NCBI GenBank assembly: GCA_018650845.1
Contig: JABIFF010000020.1
Coordinates: 1 to 33,042 of the forward strand
Length of the DNA stretch: 33,042 nucleotides
Direction: 5' to 3'
Origin: Chloroflexota bacterium
GTDB taxonomy: Bacteria; Chloroflexota; Dehalococcoidia; Lucifugimonadales; Lucifugimonadaceae
Positions within the stretch are counted from its first letter, which is position 1; each line of letters opens with the position of its first letter. A model generated the notes under the pieces. That model saw only the letters and a list, made by a program, of their open reading frames with translations, ran no database searches and had not been told where the DNA came from. Position numbers and translations under genes: made by a program. This document shows positions 6,808 through 16,002 of this stretch, piece after piece.

Positions 6808-7683
6808 ATGCCAAATTCCGGATCAAAATCTCGAATAGTGTTTTTAGGGACGGGTACTTCTGAGGGAGTACCGAGGGTTTCGTGTCTGACAAATCCCGAT
6901 AGCGACTGCCCTGTTTGCCCGGATGCGATGAAGCCGGGATCGCCCAACCGACGGCGTAATACGTCGCTCTTGATTCAGCGCGAAATGCCAGATGGCCGAA
7001 CGTCGAACATCGTCATCGACGCTGGAAAATTCTTCTACGAGTCGGCAATGAACTGGTTCCCGAAGTACAACGTGCGAACGATGGACGCACTTGTGATCAC
7101 TCACGCCCATGCCGATGCCGTGGGCGGTTTCGACGATCTGCGAGATTGGACGAACAACGCCCAAGAATCGCTGCCAATTTACCTTCGTGAAACCGATTTG
7201 GATTCTGTTGAGTCACTGTTTTTCTATCTTGTCGATCGAAGGAAGCAAACAGGCGGAGGCGGAGTGGCGAAGCTGACGTTCGAAACTATCGACGAAACGC
7301 CGTTCGATGCTGACGGACTTGAGATAATTCCGTTGCCTGTTGAGCACGGTCGCGGTCACGAAATTTTCGGCTACAGGTTCGGATCGGTGAGCTACATTTC
7401 CGATACATCTGCGATTTCAGAATCCACTGCAGCGCTGGTCGCTGGCTCAGAGCTACTGGTGCTCGATGCGCTGCGCCCTGCCAGAACTCACGGCACCCAC
7501 CTCACCGTAGAACAAGCTATCGACGAGGCACGCCGTCTCGGTGCGAAACGCACTTTGCTAACGGATGCCACGCACGACATAGATCATGTTCCAGTGAACG
7601 CCGAATTGGCGAAGCTGAAAGATTCAGAAGGTCTCGATATTCAGTACGCCCACGACGGTATGGCTATCGAGGTTGAGCTTTAG
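6808..7683 (+). CDS. MBL-fold metallohydrolase, PhnP/C777.06c-like
   Basis: The ATG at 6808 (MPNSGSKSRIVFLGTGTSEG) is preferred; the open frame reaches back to 6676, but its first 44 residues are not protein-like for this family. The 291-residue product has an N-terminal FLGTGTSEGVPRVSC and a CPVC pair, then the metal motif THAHADAVGG (H99, H101, D103 from this start). A downstream His is in PVEHGRGHE and the last ligand region is LLTDATHDIDH. The HxHxDA form, with Ala where many MBL enzymes have His, occurs in this subfamily, which is related to the cyclic phosphodiesterase PhnP and yeast C777.06c-type hydrolases. Substrate is unknown. It is monocistronic, with no strong Shine-Dalgarno sequence. 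Confidence 0.8.
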   Translation: MPNSGSKSRIVFLGTGTSEGVPRVSCLTNPDSDCPVCPDAMKPGSPNRRRNTSLLIQREMPDGRTSNIVIDAGKFFYESAMNWFPKYNVRTMDALVITHAHADAVGGFDDLRDWTNNAQESLPIYLRETDLDSVESLFFYLVDRRKQTGGGGVAKLTFETIDETPFDADGLEIIPLPVEHGRGHEIFGYRFGSVSYISDTSAISESTAALVAGSELLVLDALRPARTHGTHLTVEQAIDEARRLGAKRTLLTDATHDIDHVPVNAELAKLKDSEGLDIQYAHDGMAIEVEL

Positions 7684-7887
7684 GGCTACGGGTTCGTTGA
7701 CGGGGTTCGTTTCAGTGATGGCACCATTCGATTTCCCGAGTGCCGCCGAGGAATCACGTGAGCCGCGAAAAATCGTGCGGACGCGTCCCCACTCCAGATC
7801 CTTCGACTCAGAGGACTCCGCTCAGGCAATCTAACGTTGACGGCTGCCGCTTTCAGGCACAGTTGACGGTCAGCCCTACAGCAAACC

Positions 7888-8628
7888 CTAGTTGTTCTCG
7901 GCGCGTTCCTTGCGGTACATGGCGATGACTTCATCGTCTGGCGGGTAGTACAGTCCGGGTGTGAGCTGTTCTTTGTCGAGGCGTGCTCGAATCCACTCTT
8001 CAAGATCATCGTACTCAATCGCCTTCAAAGCGATATCTGGTGCGACTCCTCGAGGAATAACGACAACACCGTCATCATCAGCAACGATGTAGTCACCGGG
8101 GCGAACGAGAATCCCGTCAACTGCAACAGTGTCGTTGGTCGAGTAAGGAGTGCCTACTCGAGTGCCAAGGTTGGAAGTCTTGTCGAGTCCCCACATTCCA
8201 ACGCCGTAGTCTTTGACCGTGTGCATATCGCGAATACCACCGTCGCACACTAGACCGTCAACGCCACGCTGCTTGAGTCGCAAGAACTTGATATCGCCAC
8301 CGATGGACATTCGCTTATTGCGCATCGATTCCATAACGATCACGTCGCCGGGACCTGCCAGTTCAAATGCTGCAAATTCTGGAGATTCTTCTCCGCCGGG
8401 TTTTTCTGCCATTCCGTCGGGTCGAGCAGGGACAAAACGAACGGTGATAGCTCGTGCCACTAGTCGCTGTCCCGGGTTCATCGTGCGAACGTTGGGCATG
8501 TAGACGTAGTGCGGCTCATAGCCGTTGCGAGCAAGCACATCGACTACTGCCGTTGTGTTTACCTGTTTGAGCTTTTCGATTGTTTCCTTATCGAGAACGT
8601 GGTCGGGCGTGGGCTGAATTACGGCCAT
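7888..8628 (-). CDS. RraA-like protein (HMG/CHA aldolase fold)
   Basis: The ATG at 8628 (MAVIQPTPDH) is chosen because GGAGAAAG lies 9 nt upstream; the frame extends to a TTG at 8673 without such support. The 246-residue protein carries the RraA-like core: a GDVIVMES strand, GGDIKFLRLKQRGVDGLV, then CDGGIRDM, the conserved substrate- and metal-binding GxxRD region. A C-terminal helical tail (EEWIRARLDKEQ) follows. Family members are metal-dependent class II aldolases or oxaloacetate decarboxylases acting on 4-hydroxy-2-oxo diacids; only some inhibit RNase E. An enzymatic role in acid catabolism fits the neighbourhood better than RNase control. About 200 nt of featureless sequence separates it from the MBL gene. 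Confidence 0.8.
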   Translation of the reverse strand: MAVIQPTPDHVLDKETIEKLKQVNTTAVVDVLARNGYEPHYVYMPNVRTMNPGQRLVARAITVRFVPARPDGMAEKPGGEESPEFAAFELAGPGDVIVMESMRNKRMSIGGDIKFLRLKQRGVDGLVCDGGIRDMHTVKDYGVGMWGLDKTSNLGTRVGTPYSTNDTVAVDGILVRPGDYIVADDDGVVVIPRGVAPDIALKAIEYDDLEEWIRARLDKEQLTPGLYYPPDDEVIAMYRKERAENN

Positions 8629-8728
8629 GTGCGGAAGCTTTCTCCGGCTGAGGGTGTCAACAAAACGTGACAATGGTACATGTAGAGGAGCGCTAAATCG
8701 TCACACGTTACGATGCAACCAGCGACCC

Positions 8729-8859
8729 TGTCATGCTGAACTTGATTCAGTATCACATTCGACTAGTGTCGTTCAGCCGACTGAAGGCAAGAGATCTGAC
8801 GGCAGATTCGCCTATCACCTTCGTGTCGGAAATGATCCTGAATCAAGTTCAGGATGACA
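8729..8859. repeat. Palindromic inverted-repeat element, copy 1
   Basis: Two 27-nt arms, 8729-8755 and 8833-8859, are inverted copies matching at 25 positions and enclosing about 77 nt. Each arm is itself an imperfect palindrome around CTGAACTTGATTCAG, so it can fold alone. A relative with the same core lies at 30951-31072. No open frame is inside. It resembles REP/BIME- or MITE-type intergenic elements and lies between the ends of the M20 peptidase and RraA genes. Confidence 0.8.
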
Positions 8860-8888
8860 GCATTGAAATAGAGCCCTGTACGAAAGCC

Positions 8889-10259
8889 CTATCCCCAATC
8901 GCGGGCGAATCGCTCGATGATCAACGCAGCGTGCTTAGCCCCGAGTAGAAAATCTTCAGTGGTGATGTTCTCGTTTGGTGCGTGAATCTTGTGCGAGGGG
9001 TGATCGATTCCTGACGTGGCGATTGGCATTCCCAGCGTATCGCCAAAATCAAACATCGGACCTGTCCCCGCCATGTTGGGAGTCATCACCGGCTTCCGAC
9101 CGTATATCTCTTCTGCTGTTTCAGCGACCAATTGCACCCAAGGTGAATTGAGATCGGTGCGGTAAGGGTTCACCGCTCCCAGTACTTCGATTTCGACGTC
9201 TTCGAACCCGTGCTTATCGAGGTGCTTCCGAAGTTTGTCGACGATGTCGTACGGACGTTGCTCAGGTACTAGGCGAAAGTCCATCTTGGCACTGGCGGCC
9301 GCAGGTAGAACAGTTTTCATACCGGCGTCCTGATATCCAGAATCTAGCCCTGCGATGTTTGCAGTTGGTTGGAACGTTAGCTGCTTGCGAAGATCTTCTC
9401 CGTCGAGTCCTTTTACGAATCCATTCACACCGAAAGTTTCGAGCCATTCTGGCGCATCGTCTGGCAATGCTTCGACTGCAGCTATCGCTTCCGGACTCGG
9501 TTCGGTTATTCCGTCGTAAAAGCCATCGATGAGGATTCGTTCGTCGGTGTCCTTGATGGTCTGCAAAGCCTGGAGCAGGCGCCATGGTGCCGACGGCAGG
9601 ATTGCAGCGTAAGACGAGTGTGCGTCGCCTGAGAGCATGCTTACGGTTAGCCCGATAGCTAGCACTCCCTTAAGCCCGAGATACATGAAGGGGTCGTCAT
9701 TCAGATTTCGACCTCCACCCTCCCAGATGCAGACGTCGGCTTTGAAATCATCACCACGCTCGGCGATCAGATCGGGAAGGTTGATAGATCCAGATTCCTC
9801 TTCGCCCTCACAGAACATTTTGATGTTGCAAGGCACGCCACCTCGTTCATCAATGAACGCTTTGATCGCAGCTAACCGGGCACCAATGTTGCCCTTGTCG
9901 TCGGACATCCCACGACCGTAGAGGCGATCGCCAACCTGAGTTGGTTCGAAGGGATCGGTATCCCACAGATCAAGCGGATCGACAGGTTGGACGTCGTAGT
10001 GGCAATAGAAGAGAAGTGTCGGCGCTGTCTCGGGATTTTCCGATGCTGCCTTATATCCGTAGACGGTTGGAAGTCCGTCATTGGGCACTGGAACGATCTC
10101 GGCGTCGAATCCGTTACGTTCGAGAAGCTCTTTCATCAGGCCGGGGGCTTTATCGAACCCGATTTTCTGAGCGGAAATCGATGGCTGCCGAACCAGTTCA
10201 AACAGCTGTTGAATCGATTCATCAACGTGCGAATCAATGTGCGAGTAGAGATCGTTCAT
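8889..10259 (-). CDS. M20-family metallopeptidase (dipeptidase-like)
   Basis: The ATG at 10259 has AGGA 8 nt upstream and overlaps the Nudix stop by 4 nt (ATGA), so translational coupling is likely; this gives 456 residues. Di-zinc ligands and catalytic residues are visible: H87 and D89 in YCHYDVQP, bridging D120 in GRGMSDDKG, the E153-E155 cluster in CEGEEESGS, and a late His in GIDHPSHKIHAPNE. The dimerization domain lies in the middle (about 200-320). The size and motifs match M20 dipeptidases of the CNDP/PepV-like type, cytosolic enzymes that hydrolyse short peptides or acylated amino acids. Substrate is not predictable. It is the last gene of a four-gene operon. Confidence 0.88.
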   Translation of the reverse strand: MNDLYSHIDSHVDESIQQLFELVRQPSISAQKIGFDKAPGLMKELLERNGFDAEIVPVPNDGLPTVYGYKAASENPETAPTLLFYCHYDVQPVDPLDLWDTDPFEPTQVGDRLYGRGMSDDKGNIGARLAAIKAFIDERGGVPCNIKMFCEGEEESGSINLPDLIAERGDDFKADVCIWEGGGRNLNDDPFMYLGLKGVLAIGLTVSMLSGDAHSSYAAILPSAPWRLLQALQTIKDTDERILIDGFYDGITEPSPEAIAAVEALPDDAPEWLETFGVNGFVKGLDGEDLRKQLTFQPTANIAGLDSGYQDAGMKTVLPAAASAKMDFRLVPEQRPYDIVDKLRKHLDKHGFEDVEIEVLGAVNPYRTDLNSPWVQLVAETAEEIYGRKPVMTPNMAGTGPMFDFGDTLGMPIATSGIDHPSHKIHAPNENITTEDFLLGAKHAALIIERFARDWG

Positions 10260-10852
10260 TGTTTTTCCTGCTTTTCGTTCATTTTCTGTTCTCGCCACAT
10301 CCAATACCGTGCGAGACAAGATAGCGTTATGCCATCGCCCACCTCCTGAGATGTGAACAGATCGATCAACTCTCTTCGTGTCAGTAGTCGAGCCTCAACA
10401 ATCCCCTCGTCCGATTGCAATTCGAGATCTTCGACTGTCACTTCCGGAATTTCCGCTAGTACTACAGCGGAAGATTCACCGAAAATTCCGGATACCACTG
10501 AATCCTGCCCCAGCAGTTCGACTCTTGTCGGAGCTATTCCAGTTTCTTCGACCAACTCACGGCGGGCAGTGTCGAGAGGGGATTCTCCAGCCTCGCCCAG
10601 TCCAGCTGGAAATTCCCAGAAATATCGCTTCATCGGATGTCGATAGATGCGGATAACGAGATATTTTTCTGATGGAGTAACCGGGATTACCATCATTGCG
10701 CCGTGGTCAAAATGTCTTTTTATCCAGGCGTAATTCCCTTTTTTGCCATCGGCGTGAACAATGTCGTCGTAATAGAAATCAATCCACGGCGTTTCAAAAA
10801 CTTTATTCTCGCCGTCAGGTTGAAGTTCGATATGTGGATATTGTTCCGACAA
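10256..10852 (-). CDS. Nudix hydrolase, ADP-ribose pyrophosphatase-like
   Basis: A 198-residue protein with a complete Nudix box at residues 84-106: G84, E90, R98-E99-L100, E102-E103 and G105-I106, fitting GX5EX7REUXEEXGU. The preceding YFWEFPAG is typical of ADP-ribose/NDP-sugar pyrophosphatases, which hydrolyse nucleoside diphosphate derivatives. The start is TTG at 10852, with GGAG 10 nt upstream overlapping the SDR stop codon, 7 nt away. It overlaps the M20 gene by 4 nt. The C-terminus is basic and Glu/Lys-rich. Operon placement with two NAD(P)-type dehydrogenases may hint at nucleotide clean-up. Confidence 0.88.
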   Translation of the reverse strand: MSEQYPHIELQPDGENKVFETPWIDFYYDDIVHADGKKGNYAWIKRHFDHGAMMVIPVTPSEKYLVIRIYRHPMKRYFWEFPAGLGEAGESPLDTARRELVEETGIAPTRVELLGQDSVVSGIFGESSAVVLAEIPEVTVEDLELQSDEGIVEARLLTRRELIDLFTSQEVGDGITLSCLARYWMWREQKMNEKQEKQ

Positions 10853-10859
10853 AAGAAAT

Positions 10860-11690
10860 CTACTCCGCTGCGCCCGGCATACCGGGTTCTAGAGGTTGCG
10901 AGTCTTGCGGCACGCCACCAGCGAGGAATCCGCCGTCGACCGTGATCGTCTGACCATTCACATATTCGCCAAGTTCAGACGACAGGAACACACAGGCTCC
11001 TGCGATGTCTTTGGGCAGACCGCCACGATGATTCGGAATGAATCCCTTGGCTGAACCGAGATACTCGTCATCGCCTCGGTTGGATTCTTCGCTCTCAGGA
11101 AGCACCCGACTATCGATGTAGCCTGGAGCTACGCAGTTGGCAGTAATCCCGGTTCCTGCAAGATCGTGCGCCATCGACTGAACCATGCGATTGAGCCCGG
11201 CTTTCACGATTCCGTAGACGCCGTCATGTGGCCAAGCTCGATAGCTGTGAACGCTGCTGATGTTGATTACGCTGCCACCGTGACCGTGCTCGATCATCCG
11301 GTTCACGGCTCCTTGCGCAAGGAACAAATATCCCTTGAGAGCGTGGCCGACCAGATGATCCCAAAACTCTTCAGTAATCTTCGTGAAATGCATGTCGCGT
11401 GAAGCGACAGCGTTGTTCACCAGAATGTCGATACGACCATGCTCTTCGACAAATTCGTTGAGCATGCGTTCTCGATCTTCGGAGTTGCCAACGTCGGCCT
11501 GATGCCATGAAGCTTTTCTGCCAAGCGATTCGACGCTGGTAATTGTCGAATCGGCTTCTTCATCCCGAACTACGTCGTTGATCCCAACGTCGGCACCATG
11601 CTCAGCGAATAGCTGGGCGATGCCGGCACCAATCCCGCGACGTGAGCCGGTTATTAGTGCCTTCTTGCCTTTGAGAAGTTTGGTTGTCAT
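10860..11690 (-). CDS. SDR-family oxidoreductase (second of a tandem pair)
   Basis: A 276-residue classical short-chain dehydrogenase. The cofactor motif is TGSRRGIG (residues 14-21), NNAVAS follows strand 4, and the catalytic triad is S146, Y159 and K163 (YGIVK). D39 after strand 2 (GINDVVRDE) suggests NAD preference. A C-terminal QTITVDGG is standard. The protein has a 20-residue Gly/Pro-rich tail and an insert near residue 205 (SEESNRGDDEYLG). It shares the SSVHSY catalytic block and overall layout with the upstream SDR, so the two are probably duplicates. Substrate unknown. GAGGT precedes the ATG by 9 nt. Confidence 0.88.
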   Translation of the reverse strand: MTTKLLKGKKALITGSRRGIGAGIAQLFAEHGADVGINDVVRDEEADSTITSVESLGRKASWHQADVGNSEDRERMLNEFVEEHGRIDILVNNAVASRDMHFTKITEEFWDHLVGHALKGYLFLAQGAVNRMIEHGHGGSVINISSVHSYRAWPHDGVYGIVKAGLNRMVQSMAHDLAGTGITANCVAPGYIDSRVLPESEESNRGDDEYLGSAKGFIPNHRGGLPKDIAGACVFLSSELGEYVNGQTITVDGGFLAGGVPQDSQPLEPGMPGAAE

Positions 11691-11708
11691 GGCATCAGTA
11701 CCTCTTGG

Positions 11709-12500
11709 TTAGTTGTCCATAACTTTCGTTGCGATCATTCCACCGTCAACCAAAATCGTTTCGCCGTTGACGTACTGTCCGAGTTCGGACGTCAGGTACA
11801 ACACAGCGTTTGCGATATCGCTTGGGAGCCCGCCCTTAGCAGCAGGCAGTCGGTCGGTGAATCGTGAAGCATCGTGCGGTGCACCATCGATCACGTCATC
11901 GTCGTCTTCGGTAGGCAACACATTCGAAATAGCACCGGGAGCGATGCAGTTGGCGTTGATGTTGTGGCCCTTCAGATCGATAGCAAAACCTTTGACCATT
12001 CTCTTGAGCCCGGCTTTGGCTGTTCCGTAGGCAGTCCACTCTTCGATCGCCACATATGAGTGAACGCTAGAGAGGCATACGATGCTTCCACCCGAGCCCT
12101 GAGCGATCATTTCTTTGGCGGCGCGCTGGGAACCAAAGAAGTAGCCCTTGAGCGAAAGATCCATCATGCGATCCCAGTAGGCTTCATCAGTGTCGAACAG
12201 TGGTCGTGACTGATCTGGGAAGATGGCGTTATTCACCAAGATGTCGATCTGACCATGAGTTTCGAGGAACGAATCAATTACTGAGTTGATGCCGGCTACC
12301 GTACTTACGTCGCCAGCATGGAACGAGCCTTTGACTCCACGTTTTTCGATGAGTTCTACTGCGCGCTGCGAAGTTTCGTCGTCGACGATATCGTTGACCC
12401 CGACGTCGGCACCTTCGTTCGCAAGAGTTAGCGCAATTCCGCGACCAATGCCTTTTCGTGCACCTGTAATTAGTGCTTTTTTGCCGTCGAGCAGACCCAT
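11709..12500 (-). CDS. SDR-family oxidoreductase (first gene of the operon)
   Basis: A 263-residue classical SDR with TGARKGIG at 12-19, an acidic residue after strand 2 (GVNDIVDDE) favouring NAD, NNAIFP, and the catalytic triad S145, Y158 and K162 (YGTAK). ETILVDGG lies near the C-terminus. A strong GGAGG sits 6 nt before the ATG. It is the first gene of the minus-strand run SDR-SDR-Nudix-M20, spaced by 18 nt from the second SDR. Such SDRs oxidise secondary alcohols of sugars, hydroxy-acids or steroids; the nearby dehydratase and aldolase genes make a hydroxy-acid or sugar substrate attractive but unproven. Confidence 0.88.
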   Translation of the reverse strand: MGLLDGKKALITGARKGIGRGIALTLANEGADVGVNDIVDDETSQRAVELIEKRGVKGSFHAGDVSTVAGINSVIDSFLETHGQIDILVNNAIFPDQSRPLFDTDEAYWDRMMDLSLKGYFFGSQRAAKEMIAQGSGGSIVCLSSVHSYVAIEEWTAYGTAKAGLKRMVKGFAIDLKGHNINANCIAPGAISNVLPTEDDDDVIDGAPHDASRFTDRLPAAKGGLPSDIANAVLYLTSELGQYVNGETILVDGGMIATKVMDN

Positions 12501-12575
12501 CGATTACCTCCGAAGTTGGGATTAGAAATATTCAGATGCGATCTTAGCGTGAGTTGGTCGACTACGGAGGTTCAG

Positions 12576-12594
12576 CTTGGCTTGGTCTGCCAAG
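12576..12594 (-). terminator. Hairpin following addA
   Basis: CTTGGC and GCCAAG pair across 7 nt, directly downstream of the addA stop on the minus strand. There is no T-run after the stem, so termination efficiency is uncertain. Confidence 0.35.
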
Positions 12595-12600
12595 AATTAA

Positions 12601-15600
12601 TCACTGAATTTTGGACTTGATTTCAGCTAAGGCGGCGGTTTTCGCTGATGACAGATCGGCTACGACGTACTCTTTCGCCCCGCCGTTTTCGCCACCATTC
12701 GCAAACACCAGAATAGCGTCACGAACGTTCATTCCCTGCTTTTCGAGTACTAGGGCGTAGCCCGCAAGCTGATTTTCATATCCTCTAGCCCGTTCTTCGA
12801 GCAGTGTTCCAATGACACGGTCAGTTTTGTAATCGATGATCGTGATCGACTTGTCATCGTGCTGAATCATCAGGTCGACCGAACCTTCGATCTCAATTCC
12901 CTCTTCAACTTCTGCCGCAATCCACGCCTCGCTCCAGCTGTTGGAACTTGTAGCAGCAGCAACCGTTGGGCTATCGAGTACGTTCGAAACCAGCTGCGCT
13001 ATATCGTCTTCCAGCTCAGGAATCGCATACGCTTCGGCTGCTTGATGAACCAGATCGCCAATGTTTGATCGATCGTCAAAATTAATGTCCTGAAGCACCC
13101 CGTGAACCGCCGAACCGACGTCGGTGCCACCTCGACCGCGGCGTGCGGTGTTCCATTCCGTCGATTCAGAATTGTCTTCAGGCTTCGGCGCTTCGAACAT
13201 CGTGTGATCGGCCAGTTCGGAAGGTGTGACGTAACCCCGGTATTTGGCCGCTTCGATCGTTACTAGAAGTCCGTCTCGCCAGTGACTGCGGGCTTCCAGT
13301 GAATACGTCTCGTTCAGTTCAGCTGGAATTTCGTTTCGCTGACTAATTTGCTCGTCGGTAACCTCATCGACAGCAAACGCTGTAGACGAATCATTGATTT
13401 CATCGAATTCACCGATCTTTGCAGCGAGTGTCGATTTGTCTCTGCCCGATCGATGAACACTAACTATCAAATGCTCTCTCGCACGAGTCGCGCCCACGTA
13501 GGCAAGCCGAACCAACTCGGCGGCGTCTGCCTCTTTGCTCGCGGTTGCTCGCGTTTCGTAATCAGCGGTCGCCAATCCTAAATTCTTCGAACCGATACGA
13601 ACTGCGACTACAGGATTGCCATTCTCTTCTTTCGCTATCGAATTCCCTTTCGGATTCGAGGCACTCACCTGAAGTCCCATCAGTGCCACTATGGGAAATT
13701 CCAATCCTTTAGCAGCGTGAACGGTCATCACTCGCACTGCGTTCACTTCGCTGTTGGCGAGAGCACCTTCGGCGACCCGAACGCTTGCTTCAGTTTGTCT
13801 CGATATCCAGCGAACAAACTCTCTAAGCGATCCGTTTCCGGCACGTTGCAGCGACCTCGACATTTCTATCAACAGGTCCATCAAACGTTCTCGGTCGCCA
13901 TCCGCGTTGGCAAGAGCAGCTACTTCTCGCAATCGTCGTTCACGCACAAATTGTTCGATCAGATATGGCGTCGATATACGCTGTCGATTCTCGTGATATC
14001 GAGCGAGTCCAGCGAGTGCCGTAGCGACTCTTCGAGAACCCGTACCTTCATCGAATTCGTCGACGTTGTAGGTCTTGCGGGCGTATTCGAATTTTCTTCC
14101 TGCAGCCGCCCACTCGTACAAATCTTGATCCGAGCATCCCCATGCCAGGGATTTCATCGAAGCGACTATCGCCACTTGGTCGGTCGGGTCGTCGATGGCG
14201 ACTAAATTATTCGCCAGCTCGTGCACAGTTTGCGATTCAAATATCGGTGCCTGCCCTTCAAGAACGTAAGGCACTTTGTGCTCGAAGAATGCATCTTCCA
14301 GATATGAAAGTGCTGTGCGTCTTGGCATCAACACACATAGATCACGAAAGCTCGATTGGCGCATGTTCTTGTCGCCATCAGGCAATTGCCATTCGCCAGC
14401 GCCGATGCTGCGAGCGAGCAAAGCGAGATCCTTAGATTCAGATTCACGGGCAACTTCGACGTTACCGTCGGCGGCTTCTCCGGCGATCATTACTCGCGGC
14501 TTGTCGGATTCCGGGTAATTTTCCAGGCCCGGTTCAAGTGCGACGTACGGCGCCTGATTCGGGTCTTGCGCTGTTCCTGCAGGACTGTTCATCCATGGAT
14601 CGAATATAGCGTTCACCCAGTTCAGCACGGCGGGATTCGATCGGAAGTTGTTCACCAGCGAAAGTCGTTCAGCACCGAGAGAGGCAACCAATCCCTTGAG
14701 TTGAGTTAAATCTGCCCGACGGAATCGGTAAATAGATTGCTTGTCGTCACCAACGATAAACAAGGCTCCGGGCGTTGGTGCGCCTTTGCCTTTGGAAGTC
14801 GAATTACGATCGGCGAGCCGCATTGCGAGCTTGAGTTGCAATGGGTCAGTGTCTTGAAATTCGTCGATGAGAACGTGGGTGTATCGATCTTGAAAGTAAC
14901 GCCTTACTTCATCATTGGAATCTAGAAGTTCGCACGATAGTACGAGCAGGTCTTGGAACTCAAGTAGTCCCTCAACCCGGCGTTTTTTGGCGTAGCCGAG
15001 AACCATCTTTGCGACAGCGTTTACAAGCGGTACAACTGTCGACTCACCGAGTGACTGTCGACCAGTATCGAGTCGTTCTTGCGCCTCGCCAAGAAGTGCT
15101 CTGACCTCTTCGATGCTCGATTCTCCACTATCGAGATCAGTCCAGTCGCCCTTCTTGCCACCACCAATTTTGAGTTTGCCAATTTGGGTGAGCGCAAGAA
15201 CGCATTCTTCGTCAGATTCGGTATCGAGTGCTTCGTGAATCCAGTTGATAGTTTGTGGAACCAACGATTCAAGATGAGCCAACAACTTGTCATCCGAATT
15301 CGTGCAGTAACGACGGAGTTCGTAGGCCGATTCGAGATCGGACCGAACCGATTCAAGAACCAATGCTGGCTTGTCGGTCTGTTTTGGTTTTGGGAGTGAT
15401 CCGATTCGCTCTACTAGATCGTAGTTAGCGTGGAACTCTCCGGCTAAATCTCTGAGGTTGCCGAGAGGTTGCTTTAGACCCAATCTCTGGGCGTTTACAA
15501 CCGCATCGGAAAATTCTGGTTCAGATAAGGCATCATCGAGCCACTCCGACCACTCTTCGTCGAATCGGGCATCTCCCTGCACACCGTCGTACACCTCGAA

Positions 15601-16002
15601 CACGGGTGGCAAGCCGACTGACAGAGGTCGTTCCCGAAGGAGGCTTTGGGCAAAGCTGTGGATCGTCCCTATGAACGCAGAATCGAGAGCTTCTAACGCT
15701 TTCGCTAATGCCAGTTCTTCTATCGAACTACCAGCTTCTGCAGCAGTAAGCTGTCGACGTTCTAGTTCTTCGCGAACCCTCTGTCGAAGTTCGGAAGCTG
15801 CTGCCTTGGTGAACGTGACTGCGGCTATGTTTTCGGGTCGAACATCAGCGAGCATGATGAGATTGGCGATGCGCTCGACTAATGCCTGAGTCTTCCCCGT
15901 TCCTGCGCCTGCACCCGCGTAAATCGTCTGCTCAAGTGAGCCATCAGCACGACCAACGATTCGATCACGTACCGGCTCGCTGGCGTATGGAGAATTGGTC
16001 AT
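12601..16002 (-). CDS. addA: ATP-dependent helicase/nuclease, AddA-like subunit
   Basis: A 1133-residue UvrD/Rep superfamily 1 helicase with a C-terminal nuclease. The Walker A motif AGAGAGTGKT is at residues 29-38. Further motifs are LIDEFQDTDPLQL (motif II), GDDKQSIYRFRRAD (III), NNFRSNP (IV), TVHAAKGLEFP (V) and RLAYVGATRARE (VI). The C-terminal part has GSAVHGVL, GSVDLMIQ and IIDYKTD, the PD-(D/E)XK nuclease core shared by AddA and RecB. With AddB it forms the enzyme that processes double-strand DNA ends for recombination repair. GGAGGGG lies 5 nt before the ATG, which overlaps the addB stop by 4 nt. Confidence 0.92.
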   Translation of the reverse strand: MTNSPYASEPVRDRIVGRADGSLEQTIYAGAGAGTGKTQALVERIANLIMLADVRPENIAAVTFTKAAASELRQRVREELERRQLTAAEAGSSIEELALAKALEALDSAFIGTIHSFAQSLLRERPLSVGLPPVFEVYDGVQGDARFDEEWSEWLDDALSEPEFSDAVVNAQRLGLKQPLGNLRDLAGEFHANYDLVERIGSLPKPKQTDKPALVLESVRSDLESAYELRRYCTNSDDKLLAHLESLVPQTINWIHEALDTESDEECVLALTQIGKLKIGGGKKGDWTDLDSGESSIEEVRALLGEAQERLDTGRQSLGESTVVPLVNAVAKMVLGYAKKRRVEGLLEFQDLLVLSCELLDSNDEVRRYFQDRYTHVLIDEFQDTDPLQLKLAMRLADRNSTSKGKGAPTPGALFIVGDDKQSIYRFRRADLTQLKGLVASLGAERLSLVNNFRSNPAVLNWVNAIFDPWMNSPAGTAQDPNQAPYVALEPGLENYPESDKPRVMIAGEAADGNVEVARESESKDLALLARSIGAGEWQLPDGDKNMRQSSFRDLCVLMPRRTALSYLEDAFFEHKVPYVLEGQAPIFESQTVHELANNLVAIDDPTDQVAIVASMKSLAWGCSDQDLYEWAAAGRKFEYARKTYNVDEFDEGTGSRRVATALAGLARYHENRQRISTPYLIEQFVRERRLREVAALANADGDRERLMDLLIEMSRSLQRAGNGSLREFVRWISRQTEASVRVAEGALANSEVNAVRVMTVHAAKGLEFPIVALMGLQVSASNPKGNSIAKEENGNPVVAVRIGSKNLGLATADYETRATASKEADAAELVRLAYVGATRAREHLIVSVHRSGRDKSTLAAKIGEFDEINDSSTAFAVDEVTDEQISQRNEIPAELNETYSLEARSHWRDGLLVTIEAAKYRGYVTPSELADHTMFEAPKPEDNSESTEWNTARRGRGGTDVGSAVHGVLQDINFDDRSNIGDLVHQAAEAYAIPELEDDIAQLVSNVLDSPTVAAATSSNSWSEAWIAAEVEEGIEIEGSVDLMIQHDDKSITIIDYKTDRVIGTLLEERARGYENQLAGYALVLEKQGMNVRDAILVFANGGENGGAKEYVVADLSSAKTAALAEIKSKIQ

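Noticed and set aside
6808..7683. Loss of a metal-binding His in the MBL enzyme (HAHADA instead of HxHxDH)
   Set aside because: This form is a known feature of the C777.06c-like subfamily, so it is not evidence of inactivation.
7686..8018. Minus-strand open frame of 110 codons overlapping the RraA-like gene end
   Set aside because: It is in a different frame from the RraA-like gene, overlaps its C-terminal coding region, and the part outside it looks random. The 204-nt gap holds nothing else.
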